Shown piece after piece: positions 13,764-25,684 of a stretch of 64,000 nucleotides of DNA. Within the stretch, counting starts at the first letter, position 1. Each line of letters opens with the position of its first letter. The notes under the pieces were generated by a model. That model saw nothing but the letters and a program-made list of their open reading frames with translations. It was not told the DNA's origin and made no database searches. A program made the translations under genes and the position numbers. The DNA is from Mercurialis annua (Eukaryota; Streptophyta; Magnoliopsida; Malpighiales; Euphorbiaceae): positions 43,675,653 to 43,739,652 of the forward strand of contig NC_065572.1 of NCBI RefSeq assembly GCF_937616625.2, written 5' to 3'.

Positions 13764-13767
13764 AACT

Positions 13768-13787
13768 TGGTATCAGAGCCAGGTTTC
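13768..13787 (+). promoter_or_regulatory. Primer binding site, initiator tRNA-Met
   Basis: TGGTATCAGAGCC followed by AGGTTTC is complementary, as far as I recall the tRNA, to the 3' end of plant initiator methionine tRNA over 20 bases. It lies 4 bp after the LTR end, the usual spacing for minus-strand priming in plant LTR retrotransposons. Confidence 0.92.
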
Positions 13788-14102
13788 AAACCAAGGCCAT
13801 TGCTTGCTATGTGTTTACTCTGTTAAGTTTGGTTGTGTCTTAGGAACTACTGCGGATATAGGATTCTGTCATGTCTTTAAAAACGTCATCTATTGATTTT
13901 AAAACATTCTGCCTACACCAATAGGATTGCGTCGAGTCAGTCATTATTTGTTGATTTGATGCTTTTAATTGTTAATGCTATTTCACTTGGGTGAACATTT
14001 TATTGCTGTTGATTTCTTGGGAAATCCTATATGTTGCTTGTTTTGTTCATACTTGGGTATGAAATATCTGTTATTTAAGTTGTTGTTGTTCAATCTTAGG
14101 AT
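13788..14102 (+). other. Chromovirus 5' leader (non-coding)
   Basis: A 315-bp stretch between primer site and gag start, moderately T-rich, with no open frame continuous with gag. It would be the untranslated, packaging-signal-containing part of the genomic RNA by analogy with other LTR elements; no specific structure was recognised. Confidence 0.7.
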
Positions 14103-17100
14103 ATGGACAACGTTATTCGTACTCGTGCTCGTGCTGCGGCAGAGCAAGAAGCTGTGGCTGATGATGCGATTTCTATGGAAGTCGATCAGAACGCACCACC
14201 AGTTCAGGCAAATGCTGGACGTGGTCGAGGTGGAGGTGCTGGCAGAGGTAGAGGTGCTGGTAGAGGCAGAGGAGCTGGTGCTGGTAGAGGTGGAGCTAGA
14301 GGGCGCGGTGCAGCAGGTGTTCAGGCACCGAATGTGCAGCAGGCACCAAATATGCAAGCGTTCGACTTCACTACTTTCTTGGCTGGTGTTGTCGAGATGC
14401 AGAACAATCAGGCTCTACTGCAGAATCAGTGTAATATACTGGGTCAGTTAGCGCAGCAACAGCAACCTCAGGTTGGTGCTGTAGCTGGTATTGGTGGAAA
14501 TGCTGGTGACGGTCATATTCCAACAGACAGAGAGTTGGTGATGACCTACTTGAAGTTGAATCCGACTTCTTTTGATGGTACTGGGGATGCTCTTGACTTT
14601 TTGGAGGAATTTGAGTACAACAGTCAGAGGATTCAAGCGTCTGATCGTCAATCAGTGATGCTTGTGGAAATGTCGCTGAAGGGTCCAGCTAAGGATTGGT
14701 ATCGCGATAACATCAGGCCAGTTATGGATACTTTGCCTTGGGCTGATTTTGTGACCAGGTTCAGAGGTTACTATCTACCCTTCTCTGTTACTGAGAGTTT
14801 CAGAGAAAAGCTGCTCACTTTGAAGAAGGGGGATAGATCAGTGACAGACTACACTACTGAGTTTGTACGTTTGGGGCGGTTTGCTACAGATCTACAGGGT
14901 GATCAAGAGCGAGTGAACGACCGTTATGTTAGGGGTTTAGGCTCGGAGTTTCTTCCTTTGCTGATAGGGACAAACATGGAGTTTGCCCGGTTAGTGGATA
15001 GTGCGCGGCGGATGGAAAATTCGATGGTTCAGTTTGGGACAATCTCTGACCCTTTCCAGAATCAGAAGGGAAAGAGTGACGTTCCTAGTGGGGGGCAGCA
15101 GGCCCCAGTGCAGCATGGTAGTGGGAACTACTACAGTGGCTCTTCTCAGGCCAACAGGGGGAGTCGACGGACTCACAACAAAGGGAGGCATAGTGCCAGG
15201 AGTGCTCCGTACAGTTCCAGTAGCAGTGGGAGCAACCGTGGTTCAGGACGCGGGTACAGTGGTGGATCGAACATTCCGTTCTGCCAGAATTGCAGACGCA
15301 GGCACTATGGTCAGTGCCAGTTAGCTCCTGGAGGTTGTTTTACTTGTGGCCAGCCGGGTCATTTTTCTAGGGAGTGTCCGACATCTGGGCAGCAGATGTC
15401 TAACTCCAGTGTGGCGCAGTCATCTTATCAGCAGCAGAGACCTGCGTTTACACAGTCTGTAGGGTACTCTCAACCTGCAGCATCTTTTGGTGGCCAGCGG
15501 GGCCGTGGTTCTGGTGGCAGAGGTTTTGGTGGCCGTGGTAACGGCGGTAGAGGTTCCAACGGTTATGGTACTGGACAGAGTTCGCAGCAGCAGCCGCAGG
15601 GTCAGGCCAGAGTGTTCGCACTTACTCCTCAGGATGCGCGTGCATCAAATGCTGTGGTGCAAGGTACCATTCCGATTTCTTTTACTGATGCTTTGGTATT
15701 ATTTGATGCGGGTGCGACCCATTCGTTTGTTTCTACTTGTTTTGCTGGGAAATTGGGTAGAGCACCATCTGTTTTGAGTGAACCTCTAGCTGTGTCTACA
15801 CCTATGTCTGAAGGTGTAGTAGTGGACGTCGTCTATCCTTCTTGTCCTGTGGTTATTCAGGGTAGAGAATTATGTGCTGATTTGATTGTACTTGACGTTC
15901 TTTCTTTTGATGTTATCTTGGGAATGGACTGGTTGTCACGCCATTATGCTTCTATTGACTGTCGAGAGAAGTCAATCGAGTTCAGGATTCCAGGTGGTCT
16001 ACCTTTTTCCTTTCAGGGAGAAAAGGCAGAGACACCTAAGAATCTGATTTCCGCCATCAAGGCAAAGCGGATGTTAGGCAAGGGTTGCCAGGGTTTTCTT
16101 GCTGTGGTTCGTGATTTGGAGGCTGATGGTAGTGATATGCATAGTGTGCCGATAGTGAATGAATTCACTGATGTGTTTCCAGAGGAATTGCCTGGATTAC
16201 CACCTGATCGTGATATTGAGTTTTGCATTGATGTGGTTTCTGGTACAGCTCCGATTTCGATACCGCCGTATCGGATGGCTCCTGCAGAGCTGAAGGAGTT
16301 GAAGGACCAGTTACAAGAGTTGTTGGATAGCGGGTTCATCAGACCGAGTACTTCTCCGTGGGGTGCTCCAGTTCTGTTTGTGAAGAAGAAAGACGGTTCC
16401 TTTCGACTCTGTATCGACTACAGACAGTTGAACAAGGTTACTGTCAAGAACAGATATCCTCTTCCTCGCATCGATGATTTGTTTGACCAGTTGCAGGGTG
16501 CGAAGTGTTTTTCCAAGATTGATTTGAGATCTGGGTATCATCAGCTACGAATCCGTGATGCAGATGTGCCTAAGACTGCTTTTCGGACTCGTTATGGACA
16601 TTTTGAGTTTCTGGTTATGTCCTTTGGTCTGACGAACGCACCAGCAGCATTTATGGATATGATGAACAGAGTGTTCAAGCCGTTTTTGGATCAATTTGTT
16701 ATCGTCTTCATTGATGACATTTTGATCTATTCTCGGAGTGAGGAGGAGCATACTTACCATTTGAGGACTATACTACAGACGTTGCGTGAGCATCAGTTGT
16801 ATGCTAAGTTCTCAAAATGTGAGTTCTGGTTGGATCAGGTTACCTTTCTAGGACACGTGGTGTCGAAAGATGGGATCAAGGTTGATCCGAAGAAGATTGA
16901 GGCGGTCATGGATTGGCAAAGGCCAAGGTCAGTTACCGAGATCAGAAGTTTTCTGGGTTTAGCTGGTTACTATCGTCGGTTCGTGCAAGATTTCTCCAGA
17001 ATATCTGCACCTTTGACTAAACTGACACAGAAGGGTGTCAAGTTTGAATGGACTGACAAGTGCGAAGCAAGCTTTGAGAAGCTCAAGGAGATTTTGACTA

Positions 17101-19052
17101 CAGCTCCGGTTTTGGCATTGCCTTCTGGCATTGATGGGTTCACAGTGTATTGTGATGCGTCTCGGATTGGTTTGGGTTGCGTTCTGATGCAACATGGACA
17201 GGTGATTGCCTATGCTTCCAGACAGTTGAAGAAGCATGAGGTGAATTACCCTACTCATGATTTAGAGTTGGCAGCTGTGGTTTTTGCGCTGAAAATCTGG
17301 AGGCATTATTTGTATGGTGCTACTTGTGAGATTTTCACTGATCATAAGAGTCTGAAATATATCTTTGATCAGAGAGAGTTGAACTTGAGACAGAGGAGGT
17401 GGTTAGAGTTGCTGAAAGACTACGACTGTACTATTCAGTACCATCCTGGTAAGGCTAATGTGGTAGCCGATGCGTTGAGTCGCAAGTCTTCGGGCAGCTT
17501 GGCTCATATTTCTGAGATTGGGCGTAGACCCATGGTTAGAGAGTGGCACAGTTTGATAGCTTCGGGCTATGGTTTTCAGATTTCTCAGACTTGTTGTTTG
17601 TTAGCACAGTTGCAAGTGCAACCCGTTTTGATTGATCGGATCAAAGCTTTACAAGCTGAGGATCCACAATTGAAACGGATTATTGAGGAAGTTCAGCAGG
17701 ATGGAAATTCTGAGTTTACTTTTGTGGATGGTGTTCTGAGACATGGTTCGAGATTGTGTGTTCCGGATTCAGATGGTTTGAGGGACCAGATTCTGGAAGA
17801 AGCGCACAAGTCTGCTTATAGTGTTCATCCGGGTTCTACTAAGATGTACCATGATCTTAAGGGTACCTACTGGTGGAGCGGGATGAAGAAGGATGTCGCT
17901 GAGTATGTTTCTAAGTGTCTGACGTGCCAGCAGGTGAAGCTGGAGCATCAGAGACCTTTTGGCTATCTGCAGCCACTACCTATTCCAGAGTGGAAGTGGG
18001 AGCGGATTGCTATGGATTTTGTGGTTGGGTTACCACGTACTCGACAGGGATACGACTCCATCTGGGTGATAGTTGACCGTATGACCAAGTCAGCTCATTT
18101 CCTTCCGATTAAGGTTTCGTATACTGCTTCGAGGTTGGCTAAGTTGTACATCGACAGGATTGTCAGTTTGCATGGTGTACCGGTTTCTATTGTTTCAGAC
18201 AGAGGTTCTGTGTTTACTTCGAGGTTTTGGAAAGCGTTACAGGAATCCTTGGGTTCTCGGTTGGATTTCAGTACAGCTTTTCATCCTCAGACTGACGGTC
18301 AGTCTGAGAGGACTATTCAGACGTTGGAGGATATGCTCAGGATGTGTGTTCTCGATTTTCAGGGTAGCTGGGATACTCATTTGCCGTTGATTGAGTTTTC
18401 CTATAACAACAGTTATCATGCGAGTATCGAGATGGCGCCGTATGAGGCTTTGTACGGGCGCAAGTGTAGATCTCCTATCTGTTGGGAGGAGGTCGGAGAG
18501 CGTAAACTCTCGGGAGCGGAGATTATTCAGATTACCTCTGAGAAGGTACCGTTGATTAAGCGGAGGTTAGAGACTGCTTTTAGTCGGCATAAGAGTTATG
18601 CTGATCCGAAGAGGAAAGACATTGAGTTCCAGGTTGGTGATTTCATATTTCTTCGGGTTTCGCGTATGAAAGGCGTGGTTCGTTTTGGCGTCAAGGGAAA
18701 GTTAGCACCGAGGTATATTGGTCCTTATGAGATTTCGGAGCGGATTGGAGCTGTGGCTTATCGTCTGGTTCTACCGCCAGACATGTCGTTAGTACATCCT
18801 GTGTTTCACGTTTCTATGTTGAGAAAGTGTATTTCTGATCCTTCGCACGTGATTGTGCCCCAGAGCGTTGAGATTGACCAAGAGCTGTCCTATGAGGAAC
18901 AGCCAGTTGAGATTGTTGATACGCAGGTGCGTAAATTGCGGAACAAGGAGATTCCGATGGTCAAAGTTCTCTGGCGCAATCATTCTGTAGAGGAGTGTAC
19001 TTGGGAGACCGAATTGGATATGCGGAATCGCTATCCTTTTCTTTTTCCGTGA
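14103..19052 (+). CDS. Chromovirus Gag-Pol polyprotein with chromodomain (1649 aa)
   Basis: A single uninterrupted frame. N-terminus ([15 protein letters not shown]) with an RG/GR-rich tract at residues 39-71; retrotransposon gag domain about 150-305; zinc knuckle CX2CX4HX4C at 412-425; a second RG-rich tract about 461-495; aspartic protease with catalytic Asp in [10 protein letters not shown] at 535; reverse transcriptase about 720-905 with FIDD (Asp 871 and 872); RNase H about 1012-1130 (Asp 1018 in YCDAS, Asp 1123 in VADALSR); integrase with zinc-binding His/Cys (His 1235, Cys 1272 and 1275) and DDE residues Asp 1305, Asp 1366 and Glu 1402 (D-35-E); GPY module at 1540; chromodomain about 1596-1649 containing [14 protein letters not shown]. 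Every catalytic residue I checked is present and there is no frameshift, so it should encode a competent element. The chromodomain would tether the integrase to modified histones, matching the heterochromatic site. The ATG at 14103 opens the gag frame. Proteolytic processing into mature proteins is assumed from the family. Confidence 0.97.
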   Translation: MDNVIRTRARAAAEQEAVADDAISMEVDQNAPPVQANAGRGRGGGAGRGRGAGRGRGAGAGRGGARGRGAAGVQAPNVQQAPNMQAFDFTTFLAGVVEMQNNQALLQNQCNILGQLAQQQQPQVGAVAGIGGNAGDGHIPTDRELVMTYLKLNPTSFDGTGDALDFLEEFEYNSQRIQASDRQSVMLVEMSLKGPAKDWYRDNIRPVMDTLPWADFVTRFRGYYLPFSVTESFREKLLTLKKGDRSVTDYTTEFVRLGRFATDLQGDQERVNDRYVRGLGSEFLPLLIGTNMEFARLVDSARRMENSMVQFGTISDPFQNQKGKSDVPSGGQQAPVQHGSGNYYSGSSQANRGSRRTHNKGRHSARSAPYSSSSSGSNRGSGRGYSGGSNIPFCQNCRRRHYGQCQLAPGGCFTCGQPGHFSRECPTSGQQMSNSSVAQSSYQQQRPAFTQSVGYSQPAASFGGQRGRGSGGRGFGGRGNGGRGSNGYGTGQSSQQQPQGQARVFALTPQDARASNAVVQGTIPISFTDALVLFDAGATHSFVSTCFAGKLGRAPSVLSEPLAVSTPMSEGVVVDVVYPSCPVVIQGRELCADLIVLDVLSFDVILGMDWLSRHYASIDCREKSIEFRIPGGLPFSFQGEKAETPKNLISAIKAKRMLGKGCQGFLAVVRDLEADGSDMHSVPIVNEFTDVFPEELPGLPPDRDIEFCIDVVSGTAPISIPPYRMAPAELKELKDQLQELLDSGFIRPSTSPWGAPVLFVKKKDGSFRLCIDYRQLNKVTVKNRYPLPRIDDLFDQLQGAKCFSKIDLRSGYHQLRIRDADVPKTAFRTRYGHFEFLVMSFGLTNAPAAFMDMMNRVFKPFLDQFVIVFIDDILIYSRSEEEHTYHLRTILQTLREHQLYAKFSKCEFWLDQVTFLGHVVSKDGIKVDPKKIEAVMDWQRPRSVTEIRSFLGLAGYYRRFVQDFSRISAPLTKLTQKGVKFEWTDKCEASFEKLKEILTTAPVLALPSGIDGFTVYCDASRIGLGCVLMQHGQVIAYASRQLKKHEVNYPTHDLELAAVVFALKIWRHYLYGATCEIFTDHKSLKYIFDQRELNLRQRRWLELLKDYDCTIQYHPGKANVVADALSRKSSGSLAHISEIGRRPMVREWHSLIASGYGFQISQTCCLLAQLQVQPVLIDRIKALQAEDPQLKRIIEEVQQDGNSEFTFVDGVLRHGSRLCVPDSDGLRDQILEEAHKSAYSVHPGSTKMYHDLKGTYWWSGMKKDVAEYVSKCLTCQQVKLEHQRPFGYLQPLPIPEWKWERIAMDFVVGLPRTRQGYDSIWVIVDRMTKSAHFLPIKVSYTASRLAKLYIDRIVSLHGVPVSIVSDRGSVFTSRFWKALQESLGSRLDFSTAFHPQTDGQSERTIQTLEDMLRMCVLDFQGSWDTHLPLIEFSYNNSYHASIEMAPYEALYGRKCRSPICWEEVGERKLSGAEIIQITSEKVPLIKRRLETAFSRHKSYADPKRKDIEFQVGDFIFLRVSRMKGVVRFGVKGKLAPRYIGPYEISERIGAVAYRLVLPPDMSLVHPVFHVSMLRKCISDPSHVIVPQSVEIDQELSYEEQPVEIVDTQVRKLRNKEIPMVKVLWRNHSVEECTWETELDMRNRYPFLFP

Positions 19053-19159
19053 GGTACGATATCTTGATTTTCTGTGACTTTTGTAGTTTTACTTGTGTTA
19101 CGTGTTGTTCTGATGTGATTTACTTGTCGTGTTAAATTCGAGGACGAATTTTTAATTAG
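19053..19159 (+). other. Chromovirus 3' untranslated region
   Basis: 107 bp between the gag-pol stop and the purine tract, T-rich and without an open frame. It contains TTCGAGGACGAATTTTT at about 19136-19152, a near-palindromic motif I recall at this position in Tekay/Del-type plant elements. Confidence 0.75.
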
Positions 19160-19169
19160 TTGGGGAGAA
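19160..19169 (+). promoter_or_regulatory. Polypurine tract of the chromovirus
   Basis: TTGGGGAGAA abuts the right LTR directly. This is the expected site of plus-strand priming and it fixes the LTR start at 19170. Confidence 0.9.
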
Positions 19170-19255
19170 TGTAATATCCCGTAATATTTTATATTTTTTT
19201 TTCATTTAAATTCCGACATTTTCCCGGTCGCGATTCATGAAAATGGGTCGTGACA
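19170..19255 (+). repeat. 3' LTR of the chromovirus (86 bp)
   Basis: Identical to the left LTR over all 86 bases, including the nine-T run. It is followed by the ACATT target duplication. Confidence 0.95.
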
Positions 19256-19692
19256 ACATTTTTAGCAATTTAAGCCAAACATCTACAAACATTACGAAAC
19301 AAAAACCAAGCCTTGTACATTTTTAGCAATTTAAGCCAATCGTTTACAAACGTTACAAAACAAATCTAAGCGTTTCACCTTTTTAGCAATTTAAACCAAA
19401 CGTTTACAAACGTTATCAAACTAATCCAAGAGTTTCACCTTTTTAGCAATTTAAGCCAAACGTTTACAAACGTTAGGAAAGAAATCCAAACGTTTCACAT
19501 TTATAGCGATTTAAGCCAAACGTTTACAAACGTTACGAAACAAATCCAAACATTTCACTTTTTTAGCGATTTAAGCCAAACATTTACAAACGTTACGAAA
19601 GAAATCCAAACGTTTCACCTTTTAGCGATTTAAGCCAAACGTCAAAAAACGTTACGAAAAAAAACCAAACGTTTAAAATGTTACGAAACAAA
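19256..19692 (+). repeat. 60-bp satellite between chromovirus and solo LTR (HOR-A copy c)
   Basis: About seven monomers continuing copy c, including the AATCCAAGAGTTTCACC and GTTAGGAAAGAAATCC variants that occupy the same HOR position as 10270-10340. The last monomer ends GTTACGAAACAAA, where the solo LTR inserted. Confidence 0.93.
19688..19692. repeat. 5-bp target-site duplication of the solo LTR (right copy 21683-21687)
   Basis: ACAAA flanks the LTR on both sides. Removal restores GAAACAAATCCAAACG, positions 23-37 of the monomer. Confidence 0.92.
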
Positions 19693-21076
19693 TGTTAGTA
19701 GTATATGCTCTAGGGCCATTTGATCGTGTATATTTGTAGAATTAATCCCAATGGCAAAGATATATATGTTCTATTTGAACTAAGTGTCTCATCAACTAAG
19801 TGTTCATGTATTACGTATTGTCCTTATCACATTGTGATAGAATCTATTCTTAAGGTGTTAAGAATATGAGTGACAGATTCTATTATACAAGTGATCTAAA
19901 TAACCGTTCACGATCGATGGGGTCCTGCGAATAAGGTCATCGCATTATCCCAGAAAGATTGTCACCTCTATTTATTCTCCTGATTAGTAAAGAGTTGCTA
20001 ATTATAGGAAGTAGTGAGTCTCATAATACTTGATGGGGATCGGAATAAACATGTGCACACTCAAGGTGTTGAGTAAGTCGAACAAGTGAAGCTAGATGAC
20101 TTATACATGGTAATTCATTAAAGTCAATTTAATGTCATCTAGTTCATAATTGTACATATGTCCTTTGACTTGCGGTGACACTATCTTGTATATAGGTGAT
20201 TAGAGTTTGATACTCCTTAACCCTAGATCTTTCATGAGCTAGGGCCGCGGGATGTGTTGGCTCTAGTTAGTTGTATATGGAGATAGGGGTTTAACCTAGA
20301 AAGGATTCATCACTCTGGATGAACGGAGACAAGATTCTATGCTATATCAAATTGTTCTTGATGGATGATAAAACCTGCTCAGGTGTATATGACTTACATA
20401 GAAAGTTGTTTCTAGTGGAAGTCATATTTATCAAGAATTAGAACTGAGAGATGAGGTCATATAATCAAGACATACAGTGTTTGACATAACCGTGAAACTA
20501 GTCAAGATTGGAATCTTAGATGAAGGGAATTTTTAGTGTACGGTAATTATGAACATTGGTTCAAAATGAATGCATCGAAACATTCATCTCTATTTGGGGT
20601 CGTGATATGTTGCTAGACGTCACTCTCGATCTACGAGAATTAATAATTAAATGGGATTTAATTATTTAATATAATAAAGGCGTTTCTTATGTCTCTCGTT
20701 GCCATATAGATGTGAACCTAGTTAGTCACACACAATAGAGTGTGCAACGGATTGAGTTTACGAAAGATCAATTTCATATGGATACTAGCATATCTCGGAA
20801 ATTAATCTAAGATGAAAAACAAGTACAAATTAGGGACTAATATGTATGAGTTATAAATTAGTATGAATCTAATTGTACTATGTCCAAGTTAATTAGGGAC
20901 TAATTTATAAAAGTTATAAATTAGTAGGAACCTAATTTTATTTTAACCAAGTTTTATGATTAAAAGGCTTAAGTAATTAATTAGTGTAATTAATGATAAT
21001 TAAATCATTAATCATAAGCTAATGGAATGATGATGTCATGGTGATGATGTAATGAGATAAGCTTGTGTCATAGAGG

Positions 21077-21125
21077 TGATATCATATGATGACATCACCT
21101 ATATGATGTCACCTATGTGATGTCA
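21077..21125 (+). promoter_or_regulatory. Clustered TGATGTCA-type motifs in the solo LTR
   Basis: TGATATCA (21077), TGACATCA (21090), TGATGTCA (21104) and TGATGTCA (21118) lie at 13-14 bp spacing, about 95-140 bp upstream of the TATA box. The motif resembles bZIP-type sites; the first one is altered relative to the full element. Confidence 0.5.
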
Positions 21126-21217
21126 CCACATGAAAGGTGTCATGTGGTGGCAACACCTTTGCTTGGTGTGTGACACCTAGCATGCAAGGTGTTGCATTCT
21201 TAAGACATGCTCTAGCC

Positions 21218-21225
21218 TATAAATA
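21218..21225 (+). promoter_or_regulatory. TATA box of the solo LTR
   Basis: TATAAATA within CTAGCCTATAAATAGAGCA, the conserved promoter position of this LTR family, about 1.53 kb from the LTR start. Transcription from here would read into the satellite. Confidence 0.75.
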
Positions 21226-21682
21226 GAGCATGTCCTTACTCATTTCAATATACCACACAACACACATCTCACTACAAAGTTGTAGAGAGAGAAAGAACTT
21301 GAAGGAGTTCAAGTAGTCATCAATGACGGGAAAAACTTGGCGACGTTTTTCATACATCCGAGCAAGGTAGTGATCGCGGCGAGAGTTTGAACTTAGGGCT
21401 GCTCGACAAGAGGAACTCTTGCAGATTACTTCAAGGCGAGGATTCAATCGGACGCATACTCGTGTGGACGAGCTTGAGGTCACCGTACTTTCGGGACTAC
21501 AAGAATCGTTGGAGAATCGACATAGGTATTCTTCTTATGATTCCTAGATGCGTGCTTTAATTATTAAATGATACGACGATCCATTTGTTGTTGATATGAT
21601 TAACTTTAGGATCCGGATTGTTGGAATTTTGATTTTGAATTGAAATATATGATCCGGACCCGCGCCTCCCGCTGCGCCAACA

Positions 21683-22172
21683 ACAAATCCAAACGTTTCA
21701 CCGTTTTAGCGATTTAAGCCAAACTTTTAGAAACGATACAAAACAAATCCAAATGTTTAACCTTTTTAGCGATTTAAGCCAAATGTTTACAATCAGTACG
21801 AAACAAATCCAAATGTTTCCCCTTTTTAGCGATTTAAGCGAAACGTTTACAAACGCTACGAAATCAATCTAAACGTTTCACCTTTTTAGCGATATAAGCC
21901 AAACGTTTACAAACGTTACTAAATAAATCCAAATGTTTCCCCTTTTTATCGATTTAAGACAAACCTTTGCAAACGTTACGAAACAAATCCAAACGTTAAA
22001 CCTTTTTAGCGATTTAAGCCGAACGTTTACACACGTTACGAAACAAATCCAAACGCTTCCCCTTTTTAGCGATGAAAGCCAAACGTTTACAAACGTTACG
22101 AAACAAATCCAAACGTTTCACATTTTTAGCGATTGAAACCAAACCTTTACAAACGTTACGAAACAAATTCAA
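21683..22172 (+). repeat. 60-bp satellite, end of HOR-A copy c
   Basis: Satellite resumes in phase after the solo LTR. From landmark 11016 to 22173 is 11157 bp; subtracting the chromovirus (5583 with duplication) and the solo LTR (1995) leaves 3579 bp, again one HOR length. Confidence 0.93.
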
Positions 22173-24970
22173 ATGTTTCTCATATTAAACAATTTAAGCC
22201 AGATGTTTACAAAATTTACGAAACAAAACCAAGAGTTTCACCTTTTTAGCAATTTAAGCCAAACGTTTACAAACGTTATGAAATAAATCTAAACGTTTCA
22301 CATTTTTAGCGATTGAAGCCAAACATTTACAAACGGTATGAAAGAAATCCAAACGTTTCCCCTTTTTAGCGATTTAAGCCAAACGTTTACAAACGCTACG
22401 AAACAAATCCAAACGTTTCACCTTTTTAGCGATTTAAGCCAAACGTTTACAAACGTTAAGAAACAAATCCAAATGTTTCTTCATTTTAGCGATGTAAGCC
22501 AAACGTTTAAAACGTTACAAAACAAATCCAAACATTTCACCTTTTTAGCGTTTTATGTCAAACGTTTACAAACGTTACGAACAAATCCAAACATTTCACC
22601 TTTTTAGCGATTTAAGCCAAACGTTTACAAACTTTACGAAACAAATCCAAACGTTTCCCCTTTTTAGCGATTTAAGCCAAATGTATACAAACTTTACGAA
22701 ACAAATCAAAACGTTTCACCTTTTAGTGATTTAAGCCAAACATTTACAAACGTTGGGTAACAAATCCAAACGTTTCTCATATTTAATAATTTAAGCCAAA
22801 CATATACAAACGTTACGAAACAAAACCAAATGTTTCACCTTTTCAGCAATTTAAGCCAAACGTTAACAAACGTTATGAAACAAATCCGAACGTTTCACCT
22901 TTTTATCGATTTAAGCCAAACGTTTCACCTTTTTAGCGATTTAAGCCAAACGTTTACAAACGTTAAAACCAAACTTTCAAAACGTTACGAAACGAATCCA
23001 AACGTTTTCCCATTTTAGCGATTTAAGCCAAACGTTTATAAACACTACGAAACAAAACCAAAAGATGGTAAATGTTACGAAACAAATCCAAATGTTTAAC
23101 CTTTTTAGTGCTTTAAGCCAAACGTTTACAAACGTTACGAAACAAATCCAAACGTTTCACCATTTTAGTGATTGAAGCCAAACATTTACAGACGTTATAA
23201 AAAAGATCCAAACGTTTCGAAACAAATCAAAACGTTTAAAACGTTGAAACAAATCCAACCGTTTCACCTTTTTAGCAATTTAAACCGAACGTTTACAAAG
23301 GTTACAAAACAAATCCAAATGTTTCACCTTTTCAATAATTTAAGCCAAGCGTTTACAAACGTTACGAAACTAATCAAAACGTTTAAAATGTTAAGAAACC
23401 CTTTTTAGCATTTTAAGCCAAATGTTTACACCGTTACGAAACAAATCAAAACAATTCACCTCTTTAGCGATATAAAACAAACGTTTACAAATCTTACGAA
23501 ACAAATTCAAATGTTTCACCTTTTTAGTGATTTAAGCCAAACGTTTACAAACGAAACAAAACAAAACCAAAAGTTTTACCTTTTTAGCGATTTAAGCCAA
23601 ACATTTACAAACGTTAGGAAACAAATCCAAAAGATTCACCTTTTTAGCGATTTAAGCCAAACGTTTACAAATGTTACGAAACAAATCCAAACGTTTCCCC
23701 TTTTTATCTATTTAAGCCAAACGTTTACAAACGTTACGAAGAAAATCCAAGCGTTTCACCTTTTTAGCGATTTAAGCCAAACATTTCAAAATGTTACGAA
23801 ACAAATCCAATCGTTTCACGTTTTTATCGATTTAAGCCAAACCTTTACAAAATGTTTCGAAACAAATCCAAACGTTTCTCCTTTTAAGCAATTTAAACCA
23901 AACGTTTAAAAAGTTACGAAACAAATCCAAATGTTTTACCTTTTTAGCAATTTATTTTAATCGTATACAAACGTTACGAAACAAATCCAAAATTTCACAG
24001 TTTTAGCGATTGAAGCAAAACAAACCAAACGTTACAAAGCAAATCCAACGTTTCACATTTTTAGCAATTTAAGCCAAAATTAACAAACGTTACGAAACAA
24101 AAACCAAGCGTTTCACATTTTTATCAATTTAAGCCAAACGTTTACAAACATTACGAAACAAATCCAAGCGTTTCACCTTTTTAGCAATTTAAACCAAACG
24201 TTTACAAACGTTATCAAACAAATCCAAGAGTTTCACCTTTTTAGCAATTTAAGCCAAACGTATACAAACGTTAGGAAACAAATGCAAACATTTCACCTTT
24301 ATAGCGATTTAAGCCACACATTTACAAACATTGCGAAACAAATCCAAATGTTTCACCTTTTAACATTTTAAGCCAAACGTCGAAAACGCTACGAAAAAAA
24401 AAACGTTTAAAATGTTACGAAACAAATACAGACGTTTCACCTTTTTAGCGATTTAAGCCAAACTTTTTGAAACGATACAAAACAAATCCAAACGTTTCAC
24501 CTTTTTAGCGATTTAAGCCAAACGTTTACAATCGGTACGAAGCAAATCCAAAATTTTCCCCTTTTTAGCGATTTAAGCCAAACGTTTACAAACGCTACGA
24601 AATCAATCTAAACGTTTTACCTTTTTAGCAATATAAGCCAAGCATTTACAAACGTTACGAAATAAATCCAAACGTTTCACCTTTTTAGCGATTTAAGACA
24701 AACGTTTGCAAACGTTACGAAACAAATCCAAACGTTTAACCTTTTTTGCGATTTAAGCCGAACGTTTACGCACGTTATGAAACAAATTCACATGTTTCAC
24801 CTTTTTAGCGATTTAAGCCGAACGTTTCGAAACGTTACGAAACAAATCCAAACGCTTCCCCTTTTTAGCGATGAAAGCCAAATGTTTACAAACGTTATGA
24901 AACAAATCCAAACGTTTCATTTTTTAGCGATTGAAACCAAACCTTTACAAACGTTACGAAACAAATTCAA
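22173..24970 (+). repeat. 60-bp satellite, HOR-A copy d (short type, 2798 bp)
   Basis: Landmark to landmark is 2798 bp. It lacks the ACAGGACG-marked monomers of the long type, accounting for about 0.8 kb. Distinctive variants include AACAATTCACCTC near 23450 and a monomer with GACGTTATAAAAAAGATCC near 23192, both shared with copy i (56885-59574). No genes. Confidence 0.9.
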
Positions 24971-25684
24971 ATGTTTCTCATATTTAACAATTTAAGACAA
25001 ACGTTTACAAAATTTACGAAACAAAACCAAGAGTTTCACCTTTTTTGCAATTTCAGCCAAACGTTTACAAACGTTACGAAACAAATCTAAACGTTTCACA
25101 TTTTTAGCGATTTAAGCTAAACGTTTACAAACGGTACGAAAGAAATCCAAACGTTTCACCTTTTTAGCGATTTAAGCCAAACGTTTGCAAACGCTACGAA
25201 ATCAATCCAAACGTTTCACCTTTTTAGCGATTTAAGCCAAACGTTTACAAACGTTGAAACAAATCTAAATGTTTCCCAATTTTAGCGATTTAAGCCAATG
25301 TTTAAAACGTTACAAAACAAATCCAAACATTTCACCTTTTTAGCGATTTATGCCAAACGTTTACAAACGTTACGAACAAATCCAAACGTTTTCCCCTTTT
25401 AGCGATTTAAGCCAAACGTTTACAAAAATTACAAAACAAATCCAAACGTTTCACCTTTTAGCGATTTAAGCCAAACATTTACAAACGTTGGGAAACAAAT
25501 CCAAACGTTTCTCATATTTAATAATTTAAGCCAAACGTTTACAAATGTTACGAAACAAAACCAAGTGTTTCAGCTATTCAGCAATTTAAGCCAAATTTTA
25601 CGAAACAAATTCAAACGTTTCACATTTTTATCGATTTAAGCCAAACGTTTCACATTATTAGCGATTGAAGCCAAACGTTTACAA
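24971..25684 (+). repeat. 60-bp satellite, truncated HOR-A copy ending at the block B junction
   Basis: The copy starts as a short-type HOR and follows 53321-54030 closely. At about 25685 it changes abruptly: after ACAAACATT the expected AAAAGCAAACTTTC (as at 54036) is replaced by CTGAAACAAATCCAAG of block B. The junction lies inside a monomer, consistent with unequal recombination between satellite arrays. Confidence 0.85.

Larger units (their letters stand above)
13678..19255 (+). mobile_element. Intact Ty3/gypsy chromovirus retrotransposon, Tekay/Del-like
   Basis: A complete 5578-bp LTR retrotransposon. In order: 86-bp LTR starting TGTAATATCCC and ending CGTGACA; initiator-Met primer site 4 bp downstream; 315-bp leader; one 1649-codon gag-pol frame with a C-terminal chromodomain; 3' untranslated region containing TCGAGGACGAATTT; purine tract TTGGGGAGAA; identical second LTR; 5-bp target duplication. 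Domain order gag-protease-RT-RNaseH-integrase-chromodomain defines a plant chromovirus; the TGTAATATCCC terminus and TCGAGGACGAA motif resemble Tekay/Del elements as I recall them. Base composition and CpG use differ sharply from the satellite. Identical LTRs and an intact frame indicate a recent insertion, though 86 bp gives little dating power. The unusually short LTR is discussed in the findings. Confidence 0.96.
19693..21682 (+). mobile_element. Solo LTR of a Ty1/copia element (1990 bp)
   Basis: It starts TGTTAGTAGTATATG and ends CTGCGCCAACA, and aligns along its whole length with the two LTRs of the element at 36114-44965. It has no internal region, and matching 5-bp target duplications show it is a true solo LTR produced by LTR-LTR recombination after insertion. 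It differs from the full element's LTRs at many positions (for example ATATGCTCTAGG versus ATATGCCCTAGG at the start), so it is an older insertion or another subfamily. The 88-codon reverse-strand frame at 21217-21483 is not a gene. Confidence 0.95.

Noticed and set aside
13969..14451. 160-codon frame overlapping the gag start, and other frames within 13983-18983 on either strand
   Set aside because: Out-of-frame shadows of the gag-pol gene; the [11 protein letters not shown] repeats come from the RG-rich gag codons read in another frame.
21217..21483. 88-codon minus-strand frame in the solo LTR
   Set aside because: It lies across the LTR TATA/R region and has no recognisable domain.
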